DNA of 64,000 nt from Sinorhizobium fredii (lineage in GTDB: Bacteria; Pseudomonadota; Alphaproteobacteria; Rhizobiales; Rhizobiaceae), in contig NZ_CP024307.1 of the NCBI RefSeq assembly GCF_002944405.1, forward strand, positions 2,624,501 through 2,688,500, written 5' to 3'. Shown one piece after another: positions 36,202 to 45,965 of this stretch. Numbering within the stretch: position 1 is the first letter of the stretch; each line of letters opens with the position of its first letter. The position numbers were made by a program, and so were the translations under genes. The notes below the pieces were generated by a model, which was given only the letters and a program-made list of their open reading frames with translations, ran no database searches and was not told the DNA's origin.

Positions 36202-37047
36202 TTGGAAACACTTGCTACCCGCCTCGCCATTCTCCCCTTTCCCGAAATCGATCCCGTCATCTTCACGATCGGGCCCCTCGCCGTCCACTGGTATGGGCTG
36301 GCCTATGTCGCCGGGATCCTGCTCGGCTGGTTCTATGCCCGACGCCTGGTCCAGAATGCCCCGCTCTGGCGCAACGATACCGCCCCTCTCACTCTGGCGC
36401 AGCTTGATGATTTCCTGCTCTGGGCAGCCGGCGGCATCGTGCTTGGCGGGCGCCTTGGCTACATTCTCTTCTACGATCTCGGCTCGGTGCTGCAGGACCC
36501 GATTCGGGCCGTCGAAATCTGGAACGGCGGCATGTCCTTCCATGGCGGTCTTCTGGGCACGACGCTGGCGATGATCGTGTTTGCCCGTAGGAACGCCATT
36601 CCCGTCTGGAGCCTGTTCGACGTCGTCGCCGCCGTCGTGCCGATCGGCCTTCTCTTCGGTCGCATTGCCAATTTCATCAACGGCGAGCTCTGGGGCCGGC
36701 TTTCGTCCATGCCGTGGGCGGTCGTCTTCCCGACCGGAGGGCCGTTCCCGCGCCACCCGAGCCAACTTTACGAGGCTCTTCTCGAGGGCGTCCTGCTTCT
36801 CGTCGCCCTCGCCTATTTCGTCTATCGCAGCAAAGCCCTGAAGACGCCCGGCTTCGTCACCGGCGCCTTTGCCTGCGGTTACGCCTTAAGCCGCATTTTC
36901 GTCGAATTCTTCCGCGAACCGGACGCGCAGATCGGCTATCTTGCCGGCGGCTGGCTGACCATGGGCATGGTGCTCTCGCTGCCGCTGGCTCTCGCCGGGA
37001 TCTGGGCGATGGCGCGGGCGCGCAGGGCGGCAACCGCAGCCGCATAA
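36202..37047 (+). CDS. lgt: Prolipoprotein diacylglyceryl transferase
   Basis: 281 residues from a TTG at 36202 (GAGAGAAG before it). Inner-membrane enzyme that puts diacylglycerol from phosphatidylglycerol on the lipobox cysteine of prolipoproteins. Seven hydrophobic helices; [10 protein letters not shown], the essential histidine/glycine motif MSFHGGLLG, and the signature [14 protein letters not shown]. Serves the lipoproteins encoded at 6537 and 40430. First gene of a rightward run (lgt-midA, then pgeF-M24). Confidence 0.95.
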   Translation: METLATRLAILPFPEIDPVIFTIGPLAVHWYGLAYVAGILLGWFYARRLVQNAPLWRNDTAPLTLAQLDDFLLWAAGGIVLGGRLGYILFYDLGSVLQDPIRAVEIWNGGMSFHGGLLGTTLAMIVFARRNAIPVWSLFDVVAAVVPIGLLFGRIANFINGELWGRLSSMPWAVVFPTGGPFPRHPSQLYEALLEGVLLLVALAYFVYRSKALKTPGFVTGAFACGYALSRIFVEFFREPDAQIGYLAGGWLTMGMVLSLPLALAGIWAMARARRAATAAA

Positions 37048-37059
37048 CTGGACTGGTGC

Positions 37060-38163
37060 ATGACGAATCCTCTCGCCGACAAGATCAAGGCGCTGATCAG
37101 GACCAATGGGCCGATCAGCGTCACCGACTTTTTTTCCCTCTGCCTGGCGGACCCGCAATACGGTTACTACCGCGTTCGCGAGCCGTTCGGACGGGAGGGC
37201 GATTTCACGACGGCACCGGAAATCAGCCAGCTCTTCGGGGAAATGATCGGCATATTCCTGGTTCACGCCTGGCAGGAGCACGGTTCTCCCAGCGAGCCGA
37301 TCATCGCCGAGATTGGGCCGGGCCGCGGCACGATGATGGCGGATATGCTGCGCGTCCTCCGCCGCCTAGCGCCGGAGCTTTACCAGACCGCCGAGGTTCA
37401 TCTCGTCGAAACCAGCGAAAGGCTGCGCAAGGTGCAGGCCGAAACGCTCGCCGGTTATGAAGGCAAAGTCCATTGGCATGCAAGCTTCGACAGCTTGCCC
37501 GCGGGCTTCCTGCTTCTCGCCGCAAACGAGCTTTTCGATGCGATCCCGATTCGCCAGTTTGTGAGAACCGCACAGGGGTTCCGCGAACGCATGGTCGGGC
37601 TTGATGCCGACGATGAGCTGGCCTTTGCCGCCGGTGTGGCGGGCATCGATCCCTCCCTGCTGCCGACGCCGGTGCAATCGGTCGCCGAAGGCACGATCTT
37701 CGAGGCCGCCCCGGCGCGAGACGCGGTGATGGCCGCGCTTTGCGAGCGCCTGCGTGCGAACGGCGGGACGGCGGTCCTCATCGACTATGGTCATCTCTCG
37801 ACCGGCTACGGCGACACGCTGCAGGCCGTCCGCAACCACCGGTACGATCCTCCGCTCGCCAACCCGGGACTTGCCGACCTCACCAGCCATGTGGATTTCG
37901 AACAACTGGCGCTGCGCGCCAAGGCGGAGAGCGTGCAGGTGAACGGCCTCGCGCATCAGGGTGACTTTCTGGTCGGTCTGGGCCTGCTCGATCGGGCGGC
38001 GGCCCTCGGCCGCGACAAGGATGCGGCGACTCAGGAAAGCATCCGCGACGATGTCGAGCGGCTTGCCGGTGCCGGTGCCGCAAAGATGGGCGAACTGTTC
38101 AAGGTGCTGGTCGTCAGCAGCCCTGAAGTCGCCCTGGTGCCGTTCCGCAAAAAGGCGCGCTGA
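37060..38163 (+). CDS. SAM-dependent methyltransferase, MidA/NDUFAF7 family
   Basis: 367 residues, DUF185. SAM motif I is AEIGPGRGTMMADMLR; VETSERLRKVQ and the family signature AANELFDAIPIRQF follow. Eukaryotic homologues methylate an arginine in the NDUFS2 subunit of complex I during assembly; a similar role in bacterial complex I is inferred. 12 bp after lgt, so in one operon with it. Confidence 0.92.
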   Translation: MTNPLADKIKALIRTNGPISVTDFFSLCLADPQYGYYRVREPFGREGDFTTAPEISQLFGEMIGIFLVHAWQEHGSPSEPIIAEIGPGRGTMMADMLRVLRRLAPELYQTAEVHLVETSERLRKVQAETLAGYEGKVHWHASFDSLPAGFLLLAANELFDAIPIRQFVRTAQGFRERMVGLDADDELAFAAGVAGIDPSLLPTPVQSVAEGTIFEAAPARDAVMAALCERLRANGGTAVLIDYGHLSTGYGDTLQAVRNHRYDPPLANPGLADLTSHVDFEQLALRAKAESVQVNGLAHQGDFLVGLGLLDRAAALGRDKDAATQESIRDDVERLAGAGAAKMGELFKVLVVSSPEVALVPFRKKAR

Positions 38164-38382
38164 CGCGCGGGAAAACGCACATTTCCAGCCGGTGCAGGCT
38201 CTTCGCTTTCTGGTCGCGAGAGGGAATGGCCGGGAGGGATCAGGACCTCGTCTCGACGTTCCGCAATTGACAGTTCTGGCCTGCCGGGCCAACATCGCCC
38301 GGCAAATCAGCCGCAAATCATCGGGCCAGACGCGCCCTCACCCCAACGCGAAACCACGAAGATTCGAGGGCGAGAACACCGA

Positions 38383-39177
38383 ATGCAGGACGATGCCTCG
38401 CTCTCACCCGTGCAGAGCCCGCTCTTCGGCGCCGAGGCGGGGCCAGAGATCGCCCATGGCTACTTCACCCGCAAGGGCGGCGTTTCCGAAGGCATCTATC
38501 GCGGCCTCAATGTCGGCCTCGGCTCCCATGACGATCGCGAGCGCGTCGCCGAAAACCGGGCCCGAGTCGCCAGCTGGTTCGATGCCGAGCCGCGACGTCT
38601 TGCAACGGTTCACCAGATCCATTCCCCCGATGCGATCATCGTCGACGACAGCTACGACGGCGCGCGTCCGGACGCCGATGCGCTGGTGACGGCGACGCCG
38701 GGCATCGTCCTCGGCGTGCTTTCGGCCGATTGCGGACCCGTGCTCTTCGCCGACCCGAGGGCGCGCGTCATCGGCGCCGCCCATGCCGGTTGGAAGGGCG
38801 CGCTCGGCGGCGTTCTCGAAAGCACGATCGATGCAATGGTCTCGCTCGGCGCGCGCCGGGAGCGCATCGTCGCCTGTCTCGGACCGTCGATCAGCCGCCA
38901 GCATTACGAGGTCGGCCCGGAATTCGTCGAACGTTTCATGTCCACCGACGACAGCTACGCGGCGTTCTTCAGGCCGTCCGGCCGCAACGGTCATGCGATG
39001 TTCGACCTGCCCGGGCTCACGGTCCGCCGGCTCGTCGCGGCCGGTGTGACGGCGGAAAACCTCGATATCTGCACCTATGCCGACGAGGACCGCTTCTTCT
39101 CCTATCGCCGCACCACGCACCGCCAGGAGCCCGACTACGGGCGGCAGATATCCGCAATTTGCATACGGGAGGCTTGA
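38383..39177 (+). CDS. pgeF: Peptidoglycan editing factor / purine nucleoside phosphorylase (laccase domain)
   Basis: 264 residues. COG1496/YfiH fold: HGYFTRKGGVSEGIYRGLNVGLGSHDD, the metal-site motifs TVHQIHSPD, LSADCGPVLF and AAHAGWKGALGGV with conserved H, C and H. Homologues edit UDP-MurNAc peptide (PgeF) or act on purine nucleosides. One base separates its stop from the M24 gene, so the two are coupled. Confidence 0.93.
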   Translation: MQDDASLSPVQSPLFGAEAGPEIAHGYFTRKGGVSEGIYRGLNVGLGSHDDRERVAENRARVASWFDAEPRRLATVHQIHSPDAIIVDDSYDGARPDADALVTATPGIVLGVLSADCGPVLFADPRARVIGAAHAGWKGALGGVLESTIDAMVSLGARRERIVACLGPSISRQHYEVGPEFVERFMSTDDSYAAFFRPSGRNGHAMFDLPGLTVRRLVAAGVTAENLDICTYADEDRFFSYRRTTHRQEPDYGRQISAICIREA

Positions 39178-39178
39178 G

Positions 39179-40330
39179 ATGGCGCTTCACTTCGCCGAAG
39201 AGGAATATGCATCGCGCCTGAGACGGCTCACGGCCAAGATGCAGGAAGAGCGGCTCGATGCCGTCCTTCTCTTCGCGCAGGAGAGCATGTATTGGCTCAC
39301 CGGCTACGACACTTTCGGCTATTGCTTCTTCCAGACGCTGGTCGTCAAGCAGGACGGCTCGATGGTGCTGCTAACCCGGTCGGCCGATCTGCGCCAGGCG
39401 CGCCACACGTCGAATATCGAGCGCATCGAGATCTGGGTGGATCGCGTCAATGCCGATCCCGCCATGGACCTCAAGAACCTGCTCAGCGAGCTCGACCTGC
39501 TCGGCTGCCGCATCGGCGTCGAATACGACACGCATGGCATGACCGGCAGGACGGCCCGTCTCGTCGACAACCAGCTGTCGACCTTCGGCGAGCTGATCGA
39601 CGCATCGATGCTCGTCAGCCGCCTGCGCCTCGTCAAGAGCCCGGCCGAAATCGTTCATGTCGAAAAGGCCGCGAGCCTTGCCGACGACGCACTCGACGCG
39701 GCCTTGCCGCTGATCCGCCCCGGCGGCAGCGAGGCCGATATCCTCGCCGCCATGCAGGGCGCCGTCTTTGCCGGCGGCGGCGACTATCCGGCCAATGAAT
39801 TCATCATCGGCTCGGGCGCCGACGCGCTGCTCTGCCGCTACAAGGCCGGCCGGCGCAGTCTCGATGCCAGTGACCAGTTGACCCTCGAATGGGCCGGCGT
39901 CAGCGCCCACTACCATGCGGCAATGATGCGCACGATCGTCGTCGGCGAGCCCACCAACCGCCATCGCGAACTTTACAGCGCCTGCCGCGAGACGATCCAG
40001 GCAATCGAAATGGTGCTGAGGCCCGGCAATACCTTCGGCACCGTCTTCGACGTGCATGCGAGGATCATGGACGAGCGCGGCCTCGCCCGCCACCGCCTGA
40101 ACGCCTGCGGTTATTCGCTCGGTGCCCGCTTCTCGCCCTCCTGGATGGAGCACCAGATGTTCCATGTCGGAAACCCGCAGGAGATCGAGCCGGACATGTC
40201 GCTCTTCGTGCACATGATCATCATGGATTCCGACAGCGGCACCGCCATGACGCTCGGCCAGACCTATCTGACAACCACCGAGAGCCCGAGGCCGCTGTCG
40301 CGCTACGGACTGGACTTCATATCTGCGTAA
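39179..40330 (+). CDS. M24 creatinase/prolidase-fold protein lacking canonical metal ligands (DoeA-like)
   Basis: 383 residues. N-terminal creatinase domain (~10-150), C-terminal pita-bread domain (~160-383). In prolidases five metal ligands are D, D, H, E, E. Here the corresponding positions read LTLEWAG (E237 for D), HYHAAMMRT (A248 for D), CGYSLGARF (Y312 for H), FVHM (H345 for E) and LGQTYL. So a two-metal peptidase is unlikely. The pattern YHAAMMRT, GYSLGARFSPSWM resembles my memory of DoeA/EutD ectoine hydrolase, a metal-free branch of the family. The neighbour is pgeF, not ectoine genes, so the substrate stays open. Confidence 0.85.
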   Translation: MALHFAEEEYASRLRRLTAKMQEERLDAVLLFAQESMYWLTGYDTFGYCFFQTLVVKQDGSMVLLTRSADLRQARHTSNIERIEIWVDRVNADPAMDLKNLLSELDLLGCRIGVEYDTHGMTGRTARLVDNQLSTFGELIDASMLVSRLRLVKSPAEIVHVEKAASLADDALDAALPLIRPGGSEADILAAMQGAVFAGGGDYPANEFIIGSGADALLCRYKAGRRSLDASDQLTLEWAGVSAHYHAAMMRTIVVGEPTNRHRELYSACRETIQAIEMVLRPGNTFGTVFDVHARIMDERGLARHRLNACGYSLGARFSPSWMEHQMFHVGNPQEIEPDMSLFVHMIIMDSDSGTAMTLGQTYLTTTESPRPLSRYGLDFISA

Positions 40331-40429
40331 GGAAATCGTCCTATGCTTTCCGGCGAGAAATGAAAGGCAGCACGGCAGTCGGGTTTCCGGCCGCCGGCCT
40401 CGCCGAGTTCGAGCCAGACGGTGGGAACG

Positions 40430-41338
40430 ATGCGCAAGCAGATCATGCCTATCGCAAGCCTTGGTCTTGCCGCAGCCATTGCCGGCTGCAACACCACCGA
40501 CGCCCTGATCCCGCAAGTGGACGTCGGCGGAGGAACCTTCCGCTCGCCGCCGGTGACCCAGTCCGATCTCGAAGCCATGTCCACGCAGACCGCCGTGATG
40601 CCGGTCGAAAGCGTGCCGCCAAGCCGCACCGCAGCCTTCGCAGCGCAGCCGAACATTTCCGTCCCGCCGACCCACTACGCGACGAGCCACACCGACTACA
40701 CGGATCCCGCCGGCACGCTCGAGGCGCAAGCCAGCCGCCTCGCCGAAGGCGTGGCACCGGTGCAGACCATGCAGCCCCAACCGCCGGTGCCAGAAAATCT
40801 GCCGCCGCAGGCAGAAAATCCGCCGCCCCAGGTCGAAAGTCAGCGGGCGCAGGCGAGAAACGTGGCGCCGCCGGAGGAAGAAAGCGCAGAGCAGCCGGCG
40901 CAGCCTGACGTCGCGGCCGCAGCGGAGAAGACGCAGCAGGCTGCCGCTTCGCCGGCTCCGGCGGCGACCGGTGCCGGCGGCATCCGCTTCCTGCCGATCA
41001 TCGGCGCTCCGGTTCAGGCCGTCACGCCCCTCTCGAAGCAGCTCGGCGCCTCGGCCCGGGCGCAGGGGATCACCATCAAGAGCTCCACCGACACGTCGAG
41101 CGACCATATTCTCAAGGGCTATTTCTCGGCGCTCAACGACAGCGGCAAGACGACGGTCGTCTATGTTTGGGACATTCTCGACGGCGGCGGCAATCGCCTG
41201 CACCGCATCCAGGGGCAGGACACGGTGGAAAGCAGCGCTGCCGAACCCTGGAGCGCCATTCCGCCGGAAACAATGCAGGCGATCGCCGAAAAGACGATCG
41301 ACGCCTATCTCGAATGGCGTCAGTCCCAACGCGGTTGA
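40430..41338 (+). CDS. Lipoprotein of unknown function, proline/glutamine-rich
   Basis: 302 residues from the ATG at 40430 (GGTGGG five bases upstream). The signal peptide ends with lipobox AIAGC. Residues ~95-180 form a low-complexity P/Q/A/E-rich linker (MQPQPPVPENLPPQAENPPPQVESQ). The C-terminal ~110 residues are folded: GIRFLPIIGAPVQAVTPLSKQLGASARAQG, HILKGYFSALNDSGKTTVVYVWDILD, TMQAIAEKTIDAYLEWRQ. It may be a cell-envelope tether. Conserved-type rhizobial lipoprotein but no function recognised. Confidence 0.88.
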   Translation: MRKQIMPIASLGLAAAIAGCNTTDALIPQVDVGGGTFRSPPVTQSDLEAMSTQTAVMPVESVPPSRTAAFAAQPNISVPPTHYATSHTDYTDPAGTLEAQASRLAEGVAPVQTMQPQPPVPENLPPQAENPPPQVESQRAQARNVAPPEEESAEQPAQPDVAAAAEKTQQAAASPAPAATGAGGIRFLPIIGAPVQAVTPLSKQLGASARAQGITIKSSTDTSSDHILKGYFSALNDSGKTTVVYVWDILDGGGNRLHRIQGQDTVESSAAEPWSAIPPETMQAIAEKTIDAYLEWRQSQRG

Positions 41339-41541
41339 CGCAAAGATTTTAGGATAATAGGCGCTGCGCCGCAGCAATCCCCTTGCATTCACCTTCAAGG
41401 ACGCTAAAAAGCGGCCGATCAGCTCTGACAGCGGCCATCGCAGCGATTGCCCGCGATCGGAATGGCTCAGGGATTTTGCGCGGACGATCCTGCCCCGGAC
41501 TGGACCGGACGGTGGCCGCGCCAGCTCAAGGCGGACCGTCT

Positions 41542-42474
<933 letters not shown>

Positions 42475-42503
42475 GAGCGGAACGTCCGACTTCAGCCAAT
42501 CAC

Positions 42504-42535
42504 AACGCCGGCTCTAACTGCCGGCGTTTGTTTTT
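42504..42535 (+). terminator. prs terminator
   Basis: AACGCCGGC-TCTAACT-GCCGGCGTT then TGTTTTT. A 9-bp GC stem with a U tract, 30 bp after the prs stop. Confidence 0.9.
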
Positions 42536-42537
42536 GA

Positions 42538-42909
42538 CTACGGAACGGCGCAGGCCTCGCCGCCTCCAAAGAGCCGCGAGCGGGTGAGGAAGCGCTTCTC
42601 GCGGCCATTGTCGAGCGAGAACATCCCGCCCCTGCCCGGCACCACATCGATGATCAGTTGGGTGTGCTTCCAGACCTCATGCTGACTGGCGCTGATATAG
42701 ACCGGCACGCGGTCGATCTCGCCGAGCTTCACGTCGTTGTCGCCGACGATGTAGTCGTCTGCCGGGTAGCACATCGGGGACGAGCCGTCGCAGCAGCCGC
42801 CTGACTGATGGAACAGGATCTCCGGATGATCGGCGCGGATTTCGCGGATGAGTTCGATCGCCGCGTCGGTCGCAAGCACGCGCGGCTCGCCGATTGTTTC
42901 CGTCATCAT
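42538..42909 (-). CDS. DUF779 family protein
   Basis: 123 residues. Family hallmark HQSGGCCDGSSPMCYP, then VPVYISASQHEVWKHTQLIIDVVPGRGGMFSLDN and EKRFLTRSRLF. Small cytoplasmic protein with an unusual Cys/Cys/Cys cluster, often encoded next to acetaldehyde-type aldehyde dehydrogenases, as here. Its function is unknown, perhaps metal or aldehyde handling. GGAAGGAGAG precedes two tandem ATGs. Confidence 0.92.
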   Translation of the reverse strand: MMTETIGEPRVLATDAAIELIREIRADHPEILFHQSGGCCDGSSPMCYPADDYIVGDNDVKLGEIDRVPVYISASQHEVWKHTQLIIDVVPGRGGMFSLDNGREKRFLTRSRLFGGGEACAVP

Positions 42910-42930
42910 TCTCTCCTTCCTGAAAAGCCA

Positions 42931-42964
42931 GCATGCTCCCGGTGGAACGCCACCGGGAGCATGC
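42931..42964 (-). promoter_or_regulatory. 15-bp intercistronic hairpin, aldehyde dehydrogenase/DUF779
   Basis: Perfect stem GCATGCTCCCGGTGG / CCACCGGGAGCATGC around AACG. On the transcript it lies between the dehydrogenase stop and the DUF779 ribosome site, with GGCTTTTC after it, so no strong U tract. It probably acts as a stability hairpin or partial terminator setting the ratio of the two proteins. Confidence 0.65.
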
Positions 42965-43032
42965 CGGGAGGATCGCCGGCACCAGCGGGACGAGCGGTTT
43001 ACCGCCTTCCCGCTCCAATTCTGGGGCGGGGA

Positions 43033-44541
43033 TCAGAAGAAGCCGAGCGCCTCGGGGCTGTAGCTTACCAGCAGGTTCTTCGTCTGCTGGTAATGGTCGA
43101 GCATCATCTTGTGCGTCTCGCGGCCGATGCCCGATTGCTTGTAGCCGCCGAAGGCGGCATGCGCAGGATAGGCATGGTAGCAGTTGGTCCAGACACGGCC
43201 GGCCTGGATCTCGCGGCCGAAGCGGTAGCAGCGGTTGGCATCGCGGCTCCATACGCCGGCGCCGAGGCCATAGAGCGTGTCGTTGGCGATCGCGAGCGCC
43301 TCCTCCTCGGTCTTGAAGGTCGTCACCGACACGACCGGGCCGAAGATTTCCTCCTGGAAGATGCGCATCCTGTTGTGCCCGCGGAACACCGTCGGCTTGA
43401 CGTAGTAGCCGCCCGAGAGATCGCCCTCGAGCACGTTGCGCTCGCCGCCGGTCAGCACTTCAGCGCCCTCCTGCCTGCCGATGTCGATATAGGAGAGGAT
43501 CTTCTCGAGCTGCTCGCCCGACGCCTGCGCACCGATCATCGTCGCACTATCGAGCGGATTGCCCTGCCTTATTGCTTCGACCCGCTTCAGCGCCCGCTCC
43601 ATGAAGCGGTCATAGATGCTTTCCTGGACCAGCGCCCGGCTCGGGCAGGTGCAGACCTCGCCCTGGTTGAGCGCAAACATCGCAAAGCCTTCGAGCGCCT
43701 TGTCGAAATAGTCGTCGTCCTCATTGAGCACGTCGGCGAAGAAGATATTCGGCGACTTGCCGCCGAGTTCGAGCGTCACCGGGATGAGGTTCTGGCTGGC
43801 GTACTGCATGATCAGCCGGCCGGTCGTCGTCTCGCCGGTAAAGGCGATCTTGGCGATGCGCGGGCTGGTCGCCAGCGGCTTGCCCGCCTCCAGGCCGAAG
43901 CCGTTGACGACGTTGAGCACGCCCGGCGGCAGCAGATCAGCGATCAGTTCTGCGAGCACGAGGATCGAGGCCGGCGTCTGCTCGGCCGGTTTCAGGACGA
44001 CGCAGTTGCCGGCCGCAAGCGCCGGCGCCACCTTCCAGGCGGCCATCAGGATCGGGAAATTCCAGGGAATGATCTGTCCGACGACACCGAGCGGCTCGTG
44101 GAAATGATAGGCGATGGTATCGTGATCGACCTCGCCGATCGACCCTTCCTGTGCCCGGATGCAGGCGGCGAAATAGCGGAAATGGTCGATCGCCAGAGGA
44201 ATGTCGGCGGCCATCGTCTCGCGGATCGGTTTGCCGTTGTCCCAGGTCTCGGCCCGCGCCAGAAGTTCCAGATTGTCCTCCATCCGCGCCGCGATCCTCA
44301 TCAGGATGTTGGAGCGCTCGGTGGTCGAGGTCCGGCCCCATTTCTCCTTCGCGGAATGGGCGGCATCGAGCGCCAGCTCGATATCGGCGGCATCCGAACG
44401 GGCCACCTGGCAGAGCGTGCCGCCGGTGACGGGCGTGGTATTGTCGAAATAGCGGCCGGCCACCGGCTCGCGCCATTCACCGCCGATGAAATTTCCGTAT
44501 TTGTGCTTGAACGGGTTATCGAGAATCTTCTGATGCAGCAT
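43033..44541 (-). CDS. Aldehyde dehydrogenase (NAD+), ExaC/AldA-type
   Basis: 502 residues. Oxidises acetaldehyde or related short aldehydes to acids. NAD-binding [21 protein letters not shown], the catalytic glutamate in [12 protein letters not shown] and the cysteine in [16 protein letters not shown] (catalytic C in GEVC). The C-terminus [33 protein letters not shown] is typical of the class found with DUF779. GGGAGGAAG before the ATG. Upstream, on the same strand, an AcoR-like regulator is encoded. Confidence 0.95.
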   Translation of the reverse strand: MLHQKILDNPFKHKYGNFIGGEWREPVAGRYFDNTTPVTGGTLCQVARSDAADIELALDAAHSAKEKWGRTSTTERSNILMRIAARMEDNLELLARAETWDNGKPIRETMAADIPLAIDHFRYFAACIRAQEGSIGEVDHDTIAYHFHEPLGVVGQIIPWNFPILMAAWKVAPALAAGNCVVLKPAEQTPASILVLAELIADLLPPGVLNVVNGFGLEAGKPLATSPRIAKIAFTGETTTGRLIMQYASQNLIPVTLELGGKSPNIFFADVLNEDDDYFDKALEGFAMFALNQGEVCTCPSRALVQESIYDRFMERALKRVEAIRQGNPLDSATMIGAQASGEQLEKILSYIDIGRQEGAEVLTGGERNVLEGDLSGGYYVKPTVFRGHNRMRIFQEEIFGPVVSVTTFKTEEEALAIANDTLYGLGAGVWSRDANRCYRFGREIQAGRVWTNCYHAYPAHAAFGGYKQSGIGRETHKMMLDHYQQTKNLLVSYSPEALGFF

Positions 44542-44693
44542 GGCTTCCTCCCTTGGAAAAACAGCACTCCAATCTGCTGTGGAGGGAGAGTGAAGCCGGA
44601 TGGAGATTTGCGGTAGGGTGCCGCGGCACGCGGCTTCGCCGTGTGTTTCAGAATTGAGACAGGTGGCCCCCGCTATCGCACGTCATTTGAGTT

Positions 44694-44773
44694 TTGCCCC
44701 TCATCCCGCTGCCGCGACCTTCTCCCCGCATGCGGGGAGAGGGCTAGTCCTCGGGTTAAACCCGAGGAGAGGG
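44694..44773. repeat. RIME-like element, copy 2
   Basis: 80 bp: CCCCTCATCCCGCTGCCGCG, the core CTTCTCCCCGCATGCGGGGAG, then a hairpin CTCGGGTTAAACCCGAG. The copy at 51349-51474 is the same family in opposite orientation. Lies at the 3' end of the AcoR-like gene. Confidence 0.78.
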
Positions 44774-44778
44774 GCATC

Positions 44779-45735
44779 TCAATTAAGCGAAAGCCGCTTC
44801 ATTTTCCGATAGAGCGTTGCGCGGCTGATTCCGAGCAGATCGGCGGCCATCGACACGTTGCCATTGGTCCGCGACAAGACGCGTCGCAAGGCCGCCCTTT
44901 CAGCATCGGGCAATTCGCGCGCCTCGCTGGAGGCCCGCTCCTGGAGCAGGTCGGTGGCCGGAATGCCGGCGGCGATGCGCTTGTCGTCGAGCCCGAGCCA
45001 CTGCCGGGCCGCTCGCGTCGCGCCGAGCACAAGGTCGTCACGGTCGACGGCGAGCAGAGCCGGCCCTGCCCGATCGGCCGGCACGAGCACGATCCGCGCT
45101 TCGGCAAAGGCGCGCCGGAAGAGGTTTGCCTCGATGCGAGCGGCAGCATCGCGCACTGCCTGCGAAAGGATCGCGAGCGTCGCCTCGGAAGCGTCGTCGC
45201 GGCAGGTGGATATGTCGAGCGCCGCGGCAAGCCGCCCGGCCTCGTCCCGGATCGGTGCGGTCGCACAGCTCAGACCGATATTGCGGCTCAAAAAATGCTG
45301 ATCGCGATGTATGACGACTGGGCGCTCGTCGGCAATCGCCGTACCGATGCCGTTGGTTCCGACGCTCGCCTCGCTCCACACGGTGCCCGACCAGAGACCG
45401 ACGCCGCGGAAATCCGCATCGTCCCCGCCTGCCCCGCGCCGTTCGAGCGCAATCCCCTTCTCGTCGGTGAGCAACAGGCAGCATCCGGCCTTGACGACCA
45501 CGCCGAACAGCCGGTCGAGTTCGCCGACCGCTTCCGCAATCAGCACCCCCGAGCGTTCGCGCGCCTGCCGAAACTCGCCATCGGAGAGCCGCGAGGGCAG
45601 ACGCGCCTCTTCGGGGGCGAGGCCGTGCAGGGTCAGGCAGCGCCGCCACGAAGCGGCGACCGGCGAACTGACGGCGGCTGCCGATTGTTGCGCGGTCCTG
45701 TAGACGTGTTCCGTATGGTCTCTGACTGCTGGCAT
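44779..45735 (-). CDS. AcoR-like transcriptional regulator without AAA+ domain
   Basis: 318 residues from the ATG at 45735, after GGGAGGGAG. N-terminal GAF-type sensor (~60-185: WSEASVGTNGIGTAIADERPVVIHRDQHFLSRNIGLSCATAPI), a second degenerate sensor region, and a C-terminal Fis-type helix-turn-helix (LSRTNGNVSMAADLLGISRATLYRKMKRL). AcoR proteins normally carry a sigma-54-contacting AAA+ ATPase in between; no GAFTGA or Walker motif is present here. It therefore cannot drive sigma-54 promoters and probably works with sigma-70. Located upstream of the aldehyde dehydrogenase, its likely target. Confidence 0.9.
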   Translation of the reverse strand: MPAVRDHTEHVYRTAQQSAAAVSSPVAASWRRCLTLHGLAPEEARLPSRLSDGEFRQARERSGVLIAEAVGELDRLFGVVVKAGCCLLLTDEKGIALERRGAGGDDADFRGVGLWSGTVWSEASVGTNGIGTAIADERPVVIHRDQHFLSRNIGLSCATAPIRDEAGRLAAALDISTCRDDASEATLAILSQAVRDAAARIEANLFRRAFAEARIVLVPADRAGPALLAVDRDDLVLGATRAARQWLGLDDKRIAAGIPATDLLQERASSEARELPDAERAALRRVLSRTNGNVSMAADLLGISRATLYRKMKRLSLN

Positions 45736-45965
45736 TCGCTCCCTCCCTGAAAGCGTCCTCCGGCCATGGATCGCCTGCACCCGTCTCCCCGTTCGGTGCA
45801 CCGCGTTGGCGGCCACTATAAACAGAGGTCCCGCGGCCGGTCCAGGCAGACGAAGGTCGTGCAAGCACCCCCTCCTACAAGACGTTGTTGGGCGGTACCG
45901 AGCGGGCCTGCGATGTGCTACGCCGTCGGGCAACTCTTGTGACTCGCCCGAGACCCCGGTTGCCC

